Part shown: positions 42,506 through 55,146 of the stretch, piece by piece
How positions within the stretch are numbered: the first letter of the stretch is position 1
How the letters are laid out: the number at the start of each line of letters is the position of its first letter
Origin: Cyprinodon diabolis
Taxonomy: Eukaryota > Chordata > Actinopteri > Cyprinodontiformes > Cyprinodontidae
Reading direction: 5' to 3'
DNA length: 64,000 nucleotides
NCBI GenBank assembly: GCA_030533445.1
Contig: CM060072.1
Coordinates: 24,573,109 to 24,637,108 of the forward strand
Notes under the pieces: generated by a model
What the model was told of the DNA's origin: nothing
Seen by the model: the letters and a program-made list of their open reading frames with translations, nothing else
Databases searched by the model: none
Translations under genes and position numbers: made by a program

Positions 42506-45500
42506 AAAAAGCTGGAAAAATATGAAGACAGAAATGGTTTATTTAGCCTCCAGAGTTCAATTCTGCAGAAAAACTTAAGATAAAGATTTGAGAGCCTGTA
42601 AACGAGACCCTCAACTCGGGATGCAATTATTTTCAGATATTTAAAAAGATACCAAATCAAGGAATGTAGGTTCAAAAGCAGACAGGAAGTAGGGCAGAGA
42701 GAGAAGTAGAAGGTATGCAGTAAATGGCCCAGAGCCGGAAATCCAAGCCAGGTTAGCTGCACCTTTTCTAACAATCAGCCACTTGGAGCTTAGATAAAAC
42801 CTTCAGTTATGTATTATAGTTTTTTTTTTTTTATCAATTTCAAACTATGGCCTCTCATACATGGCCTAATAACTACAATATTTCAGATTCTTCATATGCT
42901 TTTTTAGCAAGATAACAGCCAAAACAAACACATGCAGATTTTCTGCCTGCTTTTAGCTTGAGGTAACCGACTCTAGCTGATAAAACTCAGAGTACAATGC
43001 ATTCCTCTGAAGCTTATCAAATTCAGTTGCTCCATTTCTGCCCCTACCGAGACTGGAGCTTAGCTTGGAGTGACAGCAGAACTAACTCTTGGCCTCGGTT
43101 GAATGTTTCAGATGAAATAATGAGATAGAAAGCAGCTGAGACATTGCTAAATTCTGTAAGATGTTTTCTCTCACCTTAGTGATATAAGTTTTCAGGATAG
43201 AAATATCATTAGTTACTTTTTACTTTACATTTCTTGTTGTAATGTAAAATGAATTAAAATTATATTTTTTTCTTCAGGATAAATGAAAATATATGTTACC
43301 AGGAACCAGAATAACTAAAAGGGTTGAGAAAAGGTGATTATCTTCCAAAGACTAAGTAATGCAACCACAGAAAACTGAGCTACAGATCTGTAAAAAGCAA
43401 AGAACACAATAATTATTCATCATTATAGTTTATTTTGATTTGGAAAAAGTAGGAAAATAATCTATAATTTTAGTGACATTTTTTTTTTTTTTCCAAAACA
43501 AAATAAGGTCTTTAAAGGAAAAGTGAACATTAAAAAAAACAAATATTGCAAGAACAACAGTAGCGGTTGCTAACAAGATTTGTTTGAAAAATTCTGTGAC
43601 CTGCTAATATATCAGTGAGCATATATCAGTACATCAGCCTGTCCATGCATGATCTGTGTTGGTTGTGCCTTGATAATAAAAGCTATGTTGTTGTTGATTA
43701 AATTACCTGAATACCAGCAAATGTGCAAAATTAACCTATAAGCCATTATTGCAACCTTCCAAAAAAAGGAAGTGCTCTTTGCATGGTGCATAAGCCATGG
43801 TGCATAAATACTGAATTGGTGAAGCTGGACAACCCGTTGAAAACGTATTACTACATTTGTATCATAAAACACAGAAATACAATAATTCTTGGATATTATA
43901 CGACAGATATTATAAATGAAGGCTTTGCATGCAGTTAATCTACTCCCTTTGCCAGATGTAGCTTTTGATCATAACATTAACCTATTTGATAACATTAGAT
44001 TGTAAATTCTAAATACAAAAGCAAATATTTACTGTGCTAAAGCATGTTAGTCGATGTAGCTCAATGAACTGAAATAGAATCAAAAAGATAATTTAAAGTC
44101 ATAGATTTTATCCATTACATCAAAGCGGGCTATTCAAAGTGTTTATTTCTGTTATAATGGCTCATTCTGCCATGCAGCTGATGAAAACCCAAAATACAGT
44201 TTATCAGAGTCATGATGATAAGAACAACAACAACATCATTAAATGCAGAGAGGCATGGTTTGATAGCTCATGCAGCAAACAGAAACTAAAAAAACACTAT
44301 AAGAATTATTGACAAAACCAAGAAGGAATGTTACTATGAAAAGGTGAACATGCCATAATGAGTGTTTTTAGTATAAAAACTTTTTAAACTCAATGAAAAA
44401 AAATATTTATCTAACTAGATGTCATATAACCACATGGATGCATTCTAGCTAACTTAATCATTGAAAATCACTGACAAAATAAATGTATTATTTTCATTAT
44501 TCCATATGTTATAAGCACACTTAATGCATTGTCATGTTAGATTGTGGCAAAATATTGCTTTATCAAAACTGATATTTCAAAAAATTGAAAATGTAAGACA
44601 ATCACAATGACCAGTTAACCGTTTGCTAATGAGAAACTTAACTCTGTGTCACCTTAAAACAAAAAGGTTTTTAGAATGAAACTGGTCACACAGACACCCT
44701 TTAATACAGTTGGTGCCCGTCTTACTGTCCCAGTCTTGGGTTTTCTGCAGCCTCCAACATGTTTTCTTCCAGGATTATCTTGTATTTAGCTCCCTCCATT
44801 ATTCTATCAACTTGCCAGTTAAAGCTGGTCTTCAGTGCCCAATCTGAAGAACAGCTTCCACTTATTTAGGATAAAAATCCATTCAATCTATTAGTTGTCG
44901 CGTGAACAGAGCCTCCCACCTGAGCTAGAGATCCCTGCAGCTCCTCCAGTGACCATGAGTCTCTTTATTATCCTCTATATAATGCTCTACTTGCATGGCA
45001 GGTGGACAGCCATGTTGTTTTAGGTTGGCAGTCAACCCATACTCATTTATATTTTTATTTTCAGGTGACTTATTAAACTGTGAAAGTTGTTCAAATATTT
45101 AGGATTTAGTTTTTCAACATAAACTTGCTTTAAATGTGTTATATTTTACACAAGTGGACTCAAATTACCAGTTAATAGACCTTTGAAATAAAGCAGCCGC
45201 TCTGATTTCTAGTTGGAAAAATCAATATATCGCATTAGCGTAACAGCTTACACTATAGTACATAATATATCTAAATACTGTATACTGTATATATCTACCT
45301 ACAAAACCCTACTTCAAAATGGACATGAAAAGGAAAAGGAAAAAGAGAAAACAGAAAGGAAGACGGGGAAATAATTAAAGGGGGAGTGTATAAATGCACT
45401 ACACACCTTTTAGAGCTAGTTAAAAGTTAAGTTATGCACTGCTTTTAACTTGATCAAATAGGAAAACATTCAAGGATAACTAATTTTTAATAACAGCTAA

Positions 45501-48500
45501 TAAAATCCTAAATGATAATTCATCAAGATTTAAATACATGATGTGAACAATTTCTAATGAGTATGTTCCAGTTTTGTTTCCACACCATTTTGTTGCTAAT
45601 TTGGAAACAAGTTTATATGTGGCCTTTATTGCTTTGTTTATAGATGCAACCGATAGAAAGGTTTCTTAGACAGGCTATGTCTTTAAATCAGCTGAACTTA
45701 AATAAAAAAAGTAATTCATGTCACCTTACATCATCTGAAATGTCTAAAGCTCTTCCTCCTGAAACGGATGACGCAGCAGCAGCACCACAGCGGTGTGTCC
45801 AGCAGTGTCTGTGGCGCCGCCCGCTGGGACGCCATGCATGCTTACAGCAAACAGAAAACATCTGCGACGCCGGCACTGACAAACCTCTCTGACAAGGATC
45901 CCCAGTGCCATCAGAGCAGCGGATGAAGCATATGTGCTGAGAAAATGATGACTTCCTCACTGCCTAACAACATCCGAGCCAAGCAGGTTTTTTCACATGA
46001 TTCATCCTTGCATGAGGAATAAGGTTGGACAAAGTGATAAACACATAGGAGACCTACAAGCTCCCGCATCTAATAAACCATCTTTCTGACTTTATTTAGG
46101 TGTTGTTTTTGTGTCAGGTAAGGAATTACATTTTGTACTGAAATCCTAAACAGATTTTCTCTGCTGCACTGCAAAAAAAGAATTTAAAAATAGGAACTAA
46201 TATCTCAAAGTACAATTTCACTTAATTTGAGAAAGTTAATAAGATGAACTGCCAAAAGAAAGAGTTAAGAAAATAATATAATTAAATATTAGAATAGAAT
46301 AGAAAATCTGTTTATTGTCCCACAATGGGGAAATTCTGCTGTTTACAGCAGCAAAAAGATTATAGAAAATGTGTTCTTTAAATTCCTTAGAACTGTATAT
46401 TATAGAGAAGTTAGAAATGTAGAAAAATAAACGGCCTCCTCTAGGAAATCACAGACCACTTTCCTGCTTCTTTGTTAAAATCTACAAATGAGGATGATTC
46501 TCTTTCTAATATTCCCTCGTTTCCTACAAATAAACTCAGCAATAGGAAAAGAGACGGTCTCACTTTTTATCTACAATCATTTGGAAACTGTTAAAAGGAG
46601 CCTCAATATTATGTTTGCATCATAGAGGATTCATCACAATAATAGTCTTACTTCATGCAAGTACAGTACAATCAAAATGCGAACAGAAATGATCCATTAT
46701 GATTTTATCTTAGGTAAAATATTGGTTCCATATATGCACAGAAGGCTTGGAGGTAATTTATCATGGAAAAGGAAGCTCCACATTCAGTCTGTTTTCCAAT
46801 ATGCTTGTGCTTGTCCTTAATTCGTCCCCAAAGCCCGCACATCTGCTAAATCCTATTCAACTCCCCAGACACCTTTAGAACACAAGACTCCGCCATCATC
46901 TCAGCAGTCATCAGCTTCTGCTCACAGCTGGGGGAACAAAAAAAAAAAAAAAAACAGCACCTGGTTATTAAATCCAGGTCTACCTTTACAGACCACTGTG
47001 TGTTTGTGCAGAGGATTTATGTTTATTTTTAAAGAGCAAAAAATAAATAAATAAAAATATCATCCATACTTATTTAAACATCAAAAAATACCTTAGTTCC
47101 AGACAGAGTACACTGCAAAAAAATGTAACCTAAATAAGTTATTTTTCCTTAAAATAAGTGCATTTTTTCTTGGATTGAGGAGGTGGAACGGGACAATTTT
47201 TATTTAAAATAAGAAAAAAAACAATTGCATAGTGTTATTTGAAGTGCATATTATCCAGTTATCTTATTTAAAGAATAAAAAATCTCATTCCATTGAAAAA
47301 TCATCTTATTTACCTCCTCAAATTAAGGGTTAAATACAAATAATTTTATTAGAGTACAAACTCTGCTACATCATATCAAGTAAGGCTTGGAGGATTCAGT
47401 CTTATCTGCTGATTTCCCTTTTAAGACATTTTAACTTATTTGTGTACTTAGGTGGTAGTTTTGAGTAGATTTAACCACTTTACCAAAATGAAAGAATAAA
47501 ATAAATAGGTTAACTGTATTTATTACTAAAAACAAAATGCATAAAAACATGGACTGTATGAATCACTGGCTGGTGCTTCACCATCAGCTGTTTGCAAGGT
47601 TTTTCTTGTTTTATAACCAAATAAGTAACCAAGAAAAATCAAAATTGAAAAAATACAAATCAGGTTGTCACAAGTTAACTTTTATTTTCTACTAAAATAC
47701 ATGTTCCATGCAGGTGTTTTCACTTTCCACAACAGCCACTAGAAACACAATGAAACGTCCTGGAAGCATTTTGCCTCACGACAATATAGGCAAATGAGAT
47801 GTTAAAGTAGGAACAGCATTTTGTTTTGTGCAAATTCTACAAACAGTGAGTCTCCATCTGCTGTCACAAGCTTACATCCCAGACTATCAAGCTCATTCAA
47901 TCTGGTTCACAGTCCTCAACCTTTTTACAAAATCCATCTGGGGTAAAAAAAAAAAAAAGTATTGCTTTAAAAATAAATAAAACTCAGTGAACATAATGTT
48001 GGCATAATCAGCTGATATATTAGCATGTTCTAAAAAACATAAACCACACCACCAAATATGAATCATCGACAATTCACATCCATTATCATTTTTATCATAA
48101 AGGGTTTTATAGACAAAAACCTGGCAAATTAAACAGTTTGTCATTCAGTTGAACAATAAAAAGCTTATGACAATTAAAGCTTCCTGATTATTAAAATTTC
48201 ACCCAGATGTTAGCTGGAATGTTCATTGATATCTTTGTACATTTCGGATAAAAACTCCAGATTTTACAATATTCCTTTTTTTTTTTTTTTTTTTAGAAAT
48301 GCAACTTTAACTGCTCATCATAAGCCTCAGACCTTTATTGAAATTATTTTTGTAACAACTGCCAGATTATCAAGATAAGCTAATAAAACCAACATATGAA
48401 AACATCCCTAGAGAAATGCTCTAGTAACAGGTGGTGACCTGGAAGAGGCTGTAATGTAAGGAGGCCGACGCTCGAACTCTATGACAGATCAGCCTTTGCA

Positions 48501-51031
48501 CACTTCGTTCTTGCTTTATAGATGTGTTATAAGGCTTAAATTAAATGGGGATTAAAGAGACTCTGACTTTATTTCTTTTTCTTTACCTCTCCTCATTGCA
48601 CGAGATAAATGGGTCCTTGTTCAGCCGTGTTTGTCACAGCTGCTGTTATTTTACACGTTTTACTTATTGATCCGTCTTTGATCAAACTTAAATAGGTAAA
48701 GTTCAAATAGAAGAAAAATACTAAAGTTAAATTTATATAAAGGGTTTTTGGTTTCAAATAAGTTTTGCAACTTTGATTTTGTAGGGGGAAAAAAAATTTA
48801 TTTTCTAAAAATAAAGGTTTAGGGTTTCCAATTTAGAAATATTTTATTGTATTTTTTTTTCAGGCCTTTGGAAGTTAGACATTGGAGGTGAAACCAGCAG
48901 GATTTGTCTTCTGGGGGTCTAATTTAAAACAAGACAGCAAGGCCTTATTTCTCCACATTATGTGCATCCAGAGTCTGAACTTCTATGCAGACATAGATAT
49001 TGTGCTTAGAACCTACTCATTGCAAACAAAACTGCAATATTAGATGATTAAATCTCCACCTTCCACATCAGAATTCTGACTTTAAGGGATTCTTGTTGGA
49101 TTTTCTAACAGGGAACTCAGACAACTGAAAATAACAATCCGTCTATAAAATTGGATTATATTGCCTTGATCAGATTACACATATATTCTTAGATTTTTAT
49201 TTGACTTTTTTTGTTTTTTAAAGTGCCTTGAGATAATATCTGAGATAAAAGTGGCGCTCTATGAATGACCTAAATAGATATTTCACACTTTGCATAATTC
49301 TACTACTAATCCACCTTTAGTGAAACTAAGCCTTTTTCTATATACATCTTTACCTAACATATTTTTTAGTGTAAAACTGAAAAAAAAATACACTTAAGAA
49401 AACATTATTTTGATATTATTAAAAAATATTATTCATTATTTCTTTATTTAAGGATTAATTACTAGATTTTTTTATCTAAATGCAAAAATCAGCAAAAAGA
49501 AATTAAACTGTTTCTCCGTGTTTCATCTCTTCTTCGCGGCCTCCCTGTAAAATTCAGGAGTCTCAAAAGCTTAAAGGGCAAAATATCATCAGATTCTAAA
49601 AGCCATGCCGCCTACAACCCTGGAAGTGTCAGATACTGTATAAATAACTCATGATTGGCTTTTGCAACTATCTCTCCAAGCAGAGAAGTACATTTAAAAG
49701 ATCATTATGAAATCTACAAATCCTGAGTTGCCATGTCACTCTCAGAACAACAGGAAGTAAAGCCATGTATGGATGAAGGCGTTCCATCCGCATCCACAGT
49801 GTCTGATGTTCTGCATAGGAATGTTCTCTTAAGAAAACAAAGCATTTAACCCGTTCATGTTGGATGTGTGATCACTTATTGGCAAACCAGAGATACAATG
49901 GATCAAAGATATATATAGAAACATTAGACTGCAGCTGTACTTTAAGAGAATAAAGTTTCTCAGGTAAAAAAAAGTGATTTCTTCCAAAGTAATTCTTATT
50001 TTTCACGTCCTCTGTCAGTGCAAACTTCTACAGATCACGATAAATCAAAAACCAAACCTCCTGCATGTTTATCCACGATAATTGGCTTTAGCTGCATTTT
50101 TTTTCAGGGTCTGAGCCAAATCAACATCCATCACTATTCTAATTTCCCGTGAGTAACACGGACATGAAGAGATTTCTTCAGGGACAGAAGATGGTTGTAT
50201 GGAAACCAACTGCTGACAGCAGTGATTCTTTACTACATGTCTCCAAGCTACCGCCCTCAAACAACAACATATCGCGCTTTGGGCTAATTGGCATCTATAT
50301 CTTCCTTTTATGAAATCAGACTGAAGGCGGTCGACATTGTGATTTAAAGCGTTCCAAACATAAAGTCGTTACTCTTCAGGGAATTTCAGCTGCCACTGCC
50401 TCTCTTCCGTTATATTTTTGTTGTTGTTTGTTTTGTTGATTTTTTAAAGATTTTTGTCATTTGCTTCCAGCAGATTCCTGCGAGCTCCTACATGTAGATT
50501 AAATCGAAATGTATTTTTTCTGCTCTCCATCAAAGCTCTAAACCGCCAAATAAAAACTGTGATTGAAGGGGAAAAGTTTATGATCTATAACATTTTAACT
50601 TTATTTTATTGTTTTTATAGCATTAATTATTATTTAATTGATCTTAGCATTTGGATCATCTTTGTGGATGTAAGTATGAATGTTACGTGACTTTTAAGGG
50701 TAACCTATACTTATACCCAAGGAAAATTTAGTTGGATCTTAAAGGAATATAATCTAATCAGGTAAGTACAAAAACTATTGTGAGCAAGAAGCCTGAAAAC
50801 ATTTAAAAAGAAAACCTTCTTTAAAAAGAAGGAAAAATATATACATATGCCTTTAAAAGTCTCATAGCTCCTTTGCACTTACAGGCAAACTGACAGCAGC
50901 CAGTATGCACACATCTTTTCATGTACAGACTACTTCATTTCATTTGCATGAGTTAGTTTAACAAGAAATAATAATAAATAAATAAAAAGTCTCTTCAATA
51001 ATGTGCTGCATGCTTACCTCCCCGCCCCTGC
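42506..51031. other. Intergenic DNA between kcnab3 and neu3
   Basis: AT-rich. At 44640-45010 there is probable transposon-derived sequence (TCTGAAGAACAGCTTCCACT and similar). A dispersed repeat lies at 46291-46370, and MITE-like left ends near 46169 and 47112. Short frames at 45644-45892, 47893-48144 and 50069-50260 are not recognised. No gene supported. Confidence 0.5.
46291..46370. repeat. Dispersed repeat, copy A
   Basis: AGAATAGAATAGAAAATCTG then TTTATTGTCCCACAATGGGG and TTTACAGCAGCAAAAAGATT. It aligns over about 75 bp with 61301-61375. Confidence 0.75.
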
Positions 51032-51037
51032 TTTATT
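51032..51037 (-). terminator. neu3: Candidate neu3 poly-A signal
   Basis: TTTATT on the plus strand reads AATAAA on the neu3 strand, about 560 bases after the stop. A motif match only; other signals further on are possible. Confidence 0.3.
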
Positions 51038-51598
51038 GACAGCTTTATGGCATTCACTGTGACCTTCACAGCCGACGCGCCGACCACGCTGCTGCAAAGC
51101 TTCCGTAGAAAAACGACAAGGTAGAAGGCCTATGTGAATTAGAGTATACTAAATGTAAAGGAGAGGACTGCATGGAGAGAAATCTGCAGACTAGTCTGCA
51201 AGGCCCCCTATGATCATAAGAAAATAAAGAGGTAGGCTAACTCTGGTGAGAAGTGACACTTCAGTAAGATGCTGAAATGGCTTTGAAGCGCTCAAACATG
51301 CCACACAATATTTGCTTAAATAAAAATATAGAACACTTTTACACCGCATGCTTCAAATCAACCACGTAACCTATTAAAAATAAACTCTTTCTAATATATG
51401 CTTTTGCATAATTAGGATAAGACCTACTTTACTGAAGGAGACGAGAAAACTCATGACTGGTGCATGCATCACTATCTCCAGAATGTAAAACAAGTAGTAA
51501 ACACAGATGAATGTAACCACACAGCACATTGAAAGTGTTTTGCTTGGATATTTTTTTTCTCTGGTTTTGAGATAACATAAGGAGAGATTTATCAGAAT

Positions 51599-52606
51599 TC
51601 AGACACTCTTTTTATCTTTCTTATCGCCCGTCTGCATGACATCATTGAGAGAAAAGGTGAGGAATGCGATTTGCTCCAGTTCGCTTTCCTTCCCGCACTC
51701 CATCAGGCAGGAGAACTGATCTTTGTCCACGTTGTAGGCCAGGTCCGAGTAACCGCTCGGCCCCCTGTGGATGATCCTGGCTCGGTCCCAGCCCGACGAG
51801 TGCAGGGGGGATCGGTTCAAGTATACGCCCATGTCCCGCCGGTCGGACTTGTTGGTGGGGTGCATGAACAGGAGCCACGTTTGAGTGTCTGGTGAAAGGA
51901 GGGAGGTGCCGCAGGCTTTGCTCTCCGTGTCGTCGTTGGGGACAAACTCGGGCGCGGGGAAGCCGATGACGCTGCCTTGACACCCCGAGGGCTGCTCGAC
52001 CAGCTCCCTGGCCATGTGGGGCTTATCGAAGTAGACGCCGCTGTTTTCACTCAGGGCTTCGCATCTGTGGCCTCCAGTGTGCCGGGCGTTGCAGTAAAGG
52101 TGGCTCCTCCCCTCGTGGTCGATAATCTCTGCCATTTCACACTCACACGACTTCTTCTGTAGCATTTTGCCGATACGCCATGTCTGTCCAAAGTCCTCGC
52201 TGTATATGGACAGCGCGCGGGGGTACACAGTAAAAGGAATGGGGTAGGAGCAGCATCGGTAGGGGACGTAGTAGGCATAGGCAGGAATGATCAACCTGCC
52301 GTTCTCCATCTGAACGCCGTGGCCCGGCCCCACGGCGAAGGTGGCCCATTTGTGTATGGTTTCCCCGATCACACTCTCCGTCAGGTCCCTGGCTTGGCTC
52401 CAGGTTTGCCCATCATCGCTGCTGCTCACACAGCAAAGGCGGGCTTTATTCTTACCTGTCACAATCTGCTTAATCTCTGTAGTGTTTCCCCAGATGCAGA
52501 CGAAAAACAGGAAGAGCGTCTTGCTGTTTTTCTCATACACTGGGCAGGGATTCATGGTGCGGTGGTTCGGCAGGCTCGCTGTAGAAAGCTCCTGGCTGGA
52601 GGACCA
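51599..52606 (-). CDS. neu3: neu3 coding exon 2
   Basis: Encodes residues 76-410 and the stop. Acceptor CTTCAG at 52607-52612. Carries both clear Asp boxes, the GYSDLA nucleophile site and the basic C-terminus DKKDKKSV. The intron between the coding exons (52607-54068) is 1462 bases. Confidence 0.93.
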   Translation of the reverse strand, partial: WSSSQELSTASLPNHRTMNPCPVYEKNSKTLFLFFVCIWGNTTEIKQIVTGKNKARLCCVSSSDDGQTWSQARDLTESVIGETIHKWATFAVGPGHGVQMENGRLIIPAYAYYVPYRCCSYPIPFTVYPRALSIYSEDFGQTWRIGKMLQKKSCECEMAEIIDHEGRSHLYCNARHTGGHRCEALSENSGVYFDKPHMARELVEQPSGCQGSVIGFPAPEFVPNDDTESKACGTSLLSPDTQTWLLFMHPTNKSDRRDMGVYLNRSPLHSSGWDRARIIHRGPSGYSDLAYNVDKDQFSCLMECGKESELEQIAFLTFSLNDVMQTGDKKDKKSV

Positions 52607-54293
52607 CTGAAGGACAAAAAATTTAACATTATCAAGTTGTTATCCACTGACATGTAAAATTACCTTTATTTTACATTTTGCAAATTATAATCCCAAATTA
52701 GGATGAATTTCAAAATGATTTGAGATGATGGACCAGGGTCTGTCAGGAGAAATATGTGAAAAGTTCCTTTCTATTAGCAACACCTTTTTATGAAAAACAG
52801 AACTTTAACCAGCAGATGCATATTAAGAGTCCAGATAATCACTCCAAGGATTGTTGTTCTCTATACAACCTGACTGACGTCGAGTCATTCCAATTTCTAG
52901 ATTATATTGAAAGCCACTTATCATTTTCCTTTGACTTAAGAGACTAAAGAGGGGAGCGTGGGCACGGTTGCAACGTCTTTTTGCTTTACTCTCAAATTCA
53001 CGCAGGCTAGTTGTATTTGAATGACAAGATTTAAACATAGTAACCTCACATCTATCCACTTCACAACCATAGAGGAGCATCAGTTAGAAGCCTGACATTA
53101 AGCTAACAATGTGTAGTTTTTATTGCATTATTCAACTATTTTAGATGATTATTTGTCATTTTCCTGTCACATAGCATATTTGGAAGAAAATAAGTTGAAG
53201 GCTATGCTGCAACCTAAACCTTTAGAGATCAATTTGATGTTTAATAACAAGACACTTGACATATGAAAAAATATTCTCTACTGCATTCAATAATTTGGCT
53301 TTCATGTATCAGTCAAGACACATCAGATCTTCACTATTGTGCTCATGAGGAACAGCTGCCACCCCATCTACCATCTTTGAACTAGCTGTGCTTGTTTAAA
53401 ACTTCAGTTTTGCGCCATGGTGTCTATACCTGTTAGAAGCCAAGACACTAATGATTCTATATAACTTTGCAATCGCAAAAAAAAAAAAAAAACAATAATT
53501 AAATATAGGAATTGTTTACCTATATTGTCAGTTCTCTCTGGAGGAAATATGGGATGTACCACCATCAGAATGGCTAAATGAGTCTTGGTTAAATTAATGT
53601 TGCAGCTGTCACATGTTGCAACTGGTCCCAGTCTACCTAACTGAATTGTGCTGGTATATCCCAGGAGTCTGCAACCTGCAGCTTAGGAGCCAGAATTGGC
53701 CCTTTGGACCCTCTATATTGGCTATAGTGGCTAAAAATGACCAATTTGGAAGCTTTAGTGGGTTTTTCATACTCTGTGTTGATTTTTCTGGAACAGAATG
53801 ACAATAACAGAACAAAAAAATTTTTATACATCGGTTTCCTTTTGTTATCACATTGGAACCTATTTTTTTTTTTTTTTTTTTTTTGTTGTTGTTTTTTGTT
53901 TTTCCTCATTTCAAAACCTAAAAAAAGACAAATAAATGTAAAATTATGTACAATTTGTGGCCAGTATTATTTGAGAGAAAAGGGGCTGTTTGGATTTCAA
54001 AGGCTTCAGTTTGTTTTTGTAACGTTTACCTGTTAGGCACTGCTCTATATTAACAAATGTGCATTAACCTGAACAGATCCATCCTCCTGGAGCAATCCTC
54101 TTCTCATAACCAAAAGTTTAGCGTTGTGATCTTGAAAGGAGGTCCTTTTCTCTGCAAAGGCGAGGAATGTGTGGCAGTGCCTCAGGTAGAGGAGAGCTGG
54201 GATCCTGTATGTGATCCCATCGGATTCTTTCTCAAACAAAGTAGTTTTAGGAGGCTCCTCCACGCTCACACCCTTTGATGATCTGTTCCCCAT
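51599..54293 (-). CDS. neu3: Plasma-membrane sialidase NEU3 (2 coding exons, 410 aa)
   Basis: Exo-alpha-sialidase that removes sialic acid, mainly from gangliosides at membranes. Coding exons are 54293-54069 and 52606-51599; the join reads GSVQ then WSSSQ and keeps frame. The YRIP box is at residues 29-32 (Arg30 binds the sialate carboxylate). Asp55 in SFQDHNA is the probable acid/base residue. Asp boxes are at about 137-144 (SxDDGQTW) and 211-218 (SEDFGQTW), with a worn third near 261. GYSDLA near residue 361 holds the nucleophilic Tyr. MNPCPVYE and WATFAVGPGHG match vertebrate NEU3. Length is close to the human protein's roughly 430. The start is in CCACCATGG context. Residues 1-7, MGNRSSK, form an N-myristoylation-like signal. 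xrra1 lies head to head, as a neighbour of NEU3 in human. Confidence 0.93.
53661..53990. repeat. Possible hAT-end repeat in neu3 intron
   Basis: CAGGAGTCTGCAACCTGCAG, then CTTAGGAGCCAGAATTGGCC, resembles a vertebrate hAT end (GGTCGGCAACCTGCGGCTC type). A long T run follows. No matching right end was found. Confidence 0.3.
54069..54293 (-). CDS. neu3: neu3 coding exon 1
   Basis: Encodes residues 1-75, from MGNRSSKG to EDGSVQ, including YRIPALLY and FLAFAEKRTS. Donor GTTAAT. The exon starts upstream at 54308 after acceptor TTGCAG, leaving 15 bases of 5' UTR before the ATG. A frame extension to an upstream ATG is intronic and was not used. Confidence 0.92.
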
Positions 54294-54460
54294 GGTGGAT
54301 GAGAGCTCCTGCAACACACACATCAAACACACGCACACTAGCCTCGGTTGCTTTTATAATCTAGCAATAACAACCTTTGACAGAAGGAGTTCACACTCCG
54401 GTGCCTCCTCACACAGAGACAAACAGGCCGTCTGCATGAAGCATAAAACACGGAGCTTAC

Positions 54461-54600
54461 CTTCACCTGTCACGCGTGACCTGCCTCTACCCTCGGCTCG
54501 GCGTCGGTGAGTCCATTTAGGTGCAAAACCAGGAACCTGTGATGTTCAAGACACCAGGCTGGAGGTTCATGCAGGAACGAAGACGCCGACAAAACAAGAT
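54461..54600 (-). other. neu3: neu3 non-coding first exon (outer edge approximate)
   Basis: On the minus strand GGTGAAG is followed by GTAAGC at 54460, a strong donor. It would splice to the acceptor before 54308. Vertebrate NEU3 genes commonly have a non-coding first exon. The transcription start is estimated only. Confidence 0.5.
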
Positions 54601-54860
54601 GTCATCTGACGTTCGTTTCCGGAATCGACCGCCCTCTCTCCACAAAAAGTGACGTAGAGTTTAAATAGATGTTTCATATTTTCTTTTTAAGAATACGAGA
54701 CGGGTTATTACTTTTGTTACTATTTGAACCCACTTAGGTTACAGAATATAAAAAAACACAAATTAAGTATTTAAAGTCTTTTATTATCAATTTTATTAAG
54801 AAAAATCCCTGTATGACTTGGCAGGGTACTATTTTGACCAATGCAGCTACTCTTTGATCA
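54601..54860. promoter_or_regulatory. Shared neu3/xrra1 promoter interval
   Basis: Lies between the divergent genes neu3 (minus) and xrra1 (plus). Contains TGACGT at 54607 and TGACGTAG at 54650 (CRE/ATF-like) and CCGGAA at 54619-54624 (ETS-like), words typical of housekeeping bidirectional promoters. No TATA box chosen. Function inferred from position and motifs. Confidence 0.45.
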
Positions 54861-55055
54861 GTTCATTTTTGTTTTTCGCCTATAAACCTATTTCGCTACA
54901 GCCCCCTGCTGGAGAAGAGGACCTGTTCTCTCCTTTCATCCAGTTGCTAGGATACAGAGCGCCACTTTGTTGTTCAGGATCAGGTATACAGGCAGACAGA
55001 GGCTTCAAGAATGTAAGAACAGGCATGAAAAGTTGTTTGGCGTCGAGAAAACGGG

Positions 55056-55146
55056 ATGACTTTAGAGCCTGCTGTGTTAAATGACCGGCAGAGGTTGACT
55101 AAAAGGTTATTTCAAGCCAGGAGATCACAGAAAGGAAGGGAAGAGG
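55056..55146 (+). CDS. xrra1: xrra1 coding exon 1
   Basis: Residues 1-31: MTLEPAVLNDRQ onward to GREE. Donor GTGAGT. Start choice: upstream in-frame TGA at 55026, so no longer N-terminus within this exon. Confidence 0.7.

Noticed and set aside
54818..55084. 88-codon frame just before the xrra1 start
   Set aside because: It is in a different frame from the XRRA1-like sequence and stops before the exon donor; the xrra1 frame starts at 55056.
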